From DATBFX01 sp036558305 (GTDB taxonomy: Bacteria; Chloroflexota; Chloroflexia; Thermomicrobiales; UBA6265), in the NCBI GenBank assembly GCA_036558305.1, contig DATBFX010000295.1, positions 1 to 12,590 of the forward strand: a DNA stretch of 12,590 nucleotides, given 5' to 3'. Below the pieces are notes generated by a model. The model ran no database searches. It was not told where the DNA came from and saw nothing but the letters and a program-made list of their open reading frames with translations. Each line of letters begins with the position of its first letter. Positions within the stretch are counted from its first letter, which is position 1. The position numbers were made by a program, and so were the translations under genes. Shown in pieces: positions 10,660-12,590 of the stretch.

Positions 10660-12590
10660 ATGGGACGGAGGGGGACGGCCGCCCGGCGGCGGTGGGGGAT
10701 CGTGCTTTTGTGCGCGCTGCTGCTGTTGCCGGGGACGCCGGAGACGCTGGCGCGGCTGGCGGCGGAGCGGGCGGCGGGGCGGCGGGCGGCGGCGATGGCG
10801 GCACCGGGCCGCAACGTGTTGCCGGCACAGGGGGAGCGGCACCAGGCGGCGCCGCCGTCGGCGTCGGGCGCCTACCCGCCGTACCCGCTGAACTCCTCGG
10901 TCGACGGCGAATTGGTGACGTTGGCGGGGTCGCCGACCAACGTCGACTTCGAGGCGGCGGCGACGGACGTCGGCAGCCCGCCGCCCAACTCCGGGTTCGG
11001 CAGCGGCGACTTCACGGGGTGGACGCCGACGGAGTCGCCGACGATTGGCAGCGACGCGGCGCAGGGGAACTACGCGAGTCTGCCGGCGAGCACCGCGATC
11101 CAAACGGCGAATGCGTTGACGCTCGACGCGGGCGAGCAGTTCGTGCGGGTGAAGGTGAAGGGGCTGTCGGCATCGGCGGACAAGGCGATCGTGGAGGTGC
11201 TCTCCGGGGCGGGGTTCGGGACGACGACGCAGGTGTGGTCGGGGACGGCGGGGGACGGTTCGTGGACGACCGTGGAGTTCTTCGCGCAGACCTGGGCGGG
11301 GCAGGACGTCGAGCTGAAGGTGCGCAACAACGGGGGGACGGTGGGGGTCGACGACGTCGGGGTGCAGCGGGCCAAGATCCCCGGTTGGACGATCCCCTCG
11401 GGGGCGCAGATCGTGGCCGGCAGCCCGAGCGGGTCGGCGATCAAGATCGACGGGACGCTGACGAGTGCGGCATTCACGATGCCGGCGGACGCCCAGCAGT
11501 TGACGGTCCGCTATCGCGCCAGCGACACCAGCGGCACCGGCGTCTACGTCGACTTGCTGCACGGGGCGGGGTTCGCCACGGTCGAGCCGATTTCGGTCGG
11601 GGTGTTGGGCGGGCCGAGCGGGGTGTGGAAGACGTTCACGGCGCCGATCGGCGAATGGGTCGGCGAACCGGTCAAGTTGCGGTTCCGCAAGCAGTTGCAG
11701 TCGGTCTACGTCGACGACGCCGGGATCCTCTACCAGGCGCTGCCGGGGTGGACGGTGCTGGGAGACGGGTTCGGCGGGGTGGCGCCGGGGAGCGACGCGA
11801 ACGGCACGTACGTGGGCGGGGCGAGCGGTGATCTGTTGATCCAGAGCAGCCCGATCGACAGCGGGATCGTCGACCGGACCGGCTACCCCGACCTGCGCAG
11901 CTACGTGGTGCGGGCGGCGATTGGGCAGGGGAGCAACAGCCAACTGGTGGTCAAGTGGATCACCGACACCCAGAGCTGGACGGTGCTGTCGACGGCGGCC
12001 AACGCGCCGACGGGGGTGAAGAACTACCGGTTCTCGCTGGCCGACAGCTACGGGACGCACGGGTTCTTGCAGGTCAAGCTGACCAACGGCGGGCTGCTGT
12101 ATTCCATCGGGGACAACGTGGCCCGGCAGCAGCTGGCGGAACCCTTCTCCCAGCAGGCCGGGGCGGGGATCGACACCTCCACGGGCAGCTTCGGCACCAG
12201 CGAAACCGACCTGGCGGTGCAGGGCGGGCCGCTGCCGCTGGTGTTCACGCGGTACTACGCCGGCCAGTCCGACCGCTACGGCGAACTGGGGTTCCGCTGG
12301 GGGCACAGCTTCGACACGTACCTGGCGGTCTATGGGGCGGACGTGGCGGTGGTCTTCGGCTCGGGCAAGGAGGAGTTCTTCGACGAGAACGGCGGGGTTT
12401 ACACCCCCGTCGATGTGCGGGTCAAGAGCACGCTGACCGCCTACACCAGCCCGCCCGACGGCGTCGACTACCGCTACAAGACGAAGGACGGCCTGACCTA
12501 CAACTTCGAAGGCGACGGCGACCTCATCTCCATCGTCGACGCCAACGGCAACGCGATCACGCTGTATCGCGACCCCGTGTCCGACCTCGT
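10660..12590 (+). CDS. Secreted RHS/DUF6531-type protein with three ~121-residue repeats, N-terminal part (3' end outside window)
   Basis: The frame stays open from ATG 10660 to the window edge (643 complete codons). GGGGAGG lies ten bases before the ATG. A basic, then hydrophobic N-terminus (RRRWGIVLLCALLLLPG, residues 9-25) is a signal peptide or anchor. Residues 120, 242 and 363 each begin a G-W-T segment, and the first two units end in VDDVG/VDDAG just before the next. This defines three units of about 121 residues, probably beta-sandwich, carbohydrate-binding-like modules. From about residue 498 the sequence becomes the RHS N-terminal domain: AGIDTSTGSFGTSETDLAV, GPLPLVFTRYY, FRWGHSFD, GLTYNFEGDGDLISIVDANGN. 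Such proteins form YD-repeat shells and often end in a variable toxin or adhesion module, which would lie beyond the window. No stop or frameshift was seen. Confidence 0.88.
   Translation, partial: MGRRGTAARRRWGIVLLCALLLLPGTPETLARLAAERAAGRRAAAMAAPGRNVLPAQGERHQAAPPSASGAYPPYPLNSSVDGELVTLAGSPTNVDFEAAATDVGSPPPNSGFGSGDFTGWTPTESPTIGSDAAQGNYASLPASTAIQTANALTLDAGEQFVRVKVKGLSASADKAIVEVLSGAGFGTTTQVWSGTAGDGSWTTVEFFAQTWAGQDVELKVRNNGGTVGVDDVGVQRAKIPGWTIPSGAQIVAGSPSGSAIKIDGTLTSAAFTMPADAQQLTVRYRASDTSGTGVYVDLLHGAGFATVEPISVGVLGGPSGVWKTFTAPIGEWVGEPVKLRFRKQLQSVYVDDAGILYQALPGWTVLGDGFGGVAPGSDANGTYVGGASGDLLIQSSPIDSGIVDRTGYPDLRSYVVRAAIGQGSNSQLVVKWITDTQSWTVLSTAANAPTGVKNYRFSLADSYGTHGFLQVKLTNGGLLYSIGDNVARQQLAEPFSQQAGAGIDTSTGSFGTSETDLAVQGGPLPLVFTRYYAGQSDRYGELGFRWGHSFDTYLAVYGADVAVVFGSGKEEFFDENGGVYTPVDVRVKSTLTAYTSPPDGVDYRYKTKDGLTYNFEGDGDLISIVDANGNAITLYRDPVSDL

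Noticed and set aside
10336..12306. A 656-codon open frame on the minus strand
   Set aside because: Low-complexity Arg/Pro sequence antisense to the RHS-type gene, which has a signal peptide, repeats and an RHS domain.

Overview
The window is very GC-rich DNA. It most resembles a Chloroflexota genome, probably Thermomicrobia/Sphaerobacter-like. The evidence is a truncated LuxR-type ATPase with the 'LPxxMTPLVGR...GPGGVGKTRLA' N-terminus common in that group, a DUF4388 protein, a Uma2 gene, a VapBC-type pair, an RHS protein, and intergenic regions full of GC-rich hairpin repeats and heptamer repeats. Taxonomy is inferred from gene content and style only.

Layout. 1-1064 (minus strand): the 5' end of a P-loop ATPase/LuxR-type regulator, then a small Tat-exported protein of unknown function. 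1065-1422: promoter and simple repeats, ending in four GAAGCTC heptamers just ahead of a DUF4388 gene (1423-2229). 2302-3136: an AbrB-type antitoxin and PIN-domain toxin, overlapping by 4 bases, with their own promoter. 3137-3625: a non-coding island. 3626-4795 (minus): an enolase-superfamily enzyme, divergent from a plus-strand run of class-III aminotransferase (4889-6259), Uma2 (6285-6851), arginine deiminase/DDAH-like hydrolase (6885-7865) and copper amine oxidase (7962-9899). 9900-10659: a second non-coding island. 10660 to the end: a secreted RHS-type protein, open at the window edge.

The central enzymes look like a nitrogen-compound catabolic set. The guanidino hydrolase could release an amine, the TPQ/copper amine oxidase could oxidise a primary amine to aldehyde, ammonia and hydrogen peroxide, and the class-III aminotransferase handles amino groups. 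The exact substrate is not readable from sequence.

The most unusual observation is that the two islands look like inverted copies of one composite, non-coding arrangement. Each has, in the same order and orientation relative to itself: a sigma70-like promoter with no gene behind it, whose spacer holds a near-palindrome resembling the Gram-positive-type LexA (SOS) box (GAAC-N4-GTTC); a GC-rich foldable stretch; a CCCCTCTCCC hairpin followed by GGGGGTGAGGG about 250 bases from the -35; tandem CTGACGC/CTAACGC heptamers; and then the 3' end of a convergent gene. A third copy of the hairpin lies in the leader of the RHS gene. In addition, strand composition (C over G versus G over C) flips between about 6.26 and 6.9 kb without a change in gene direction.
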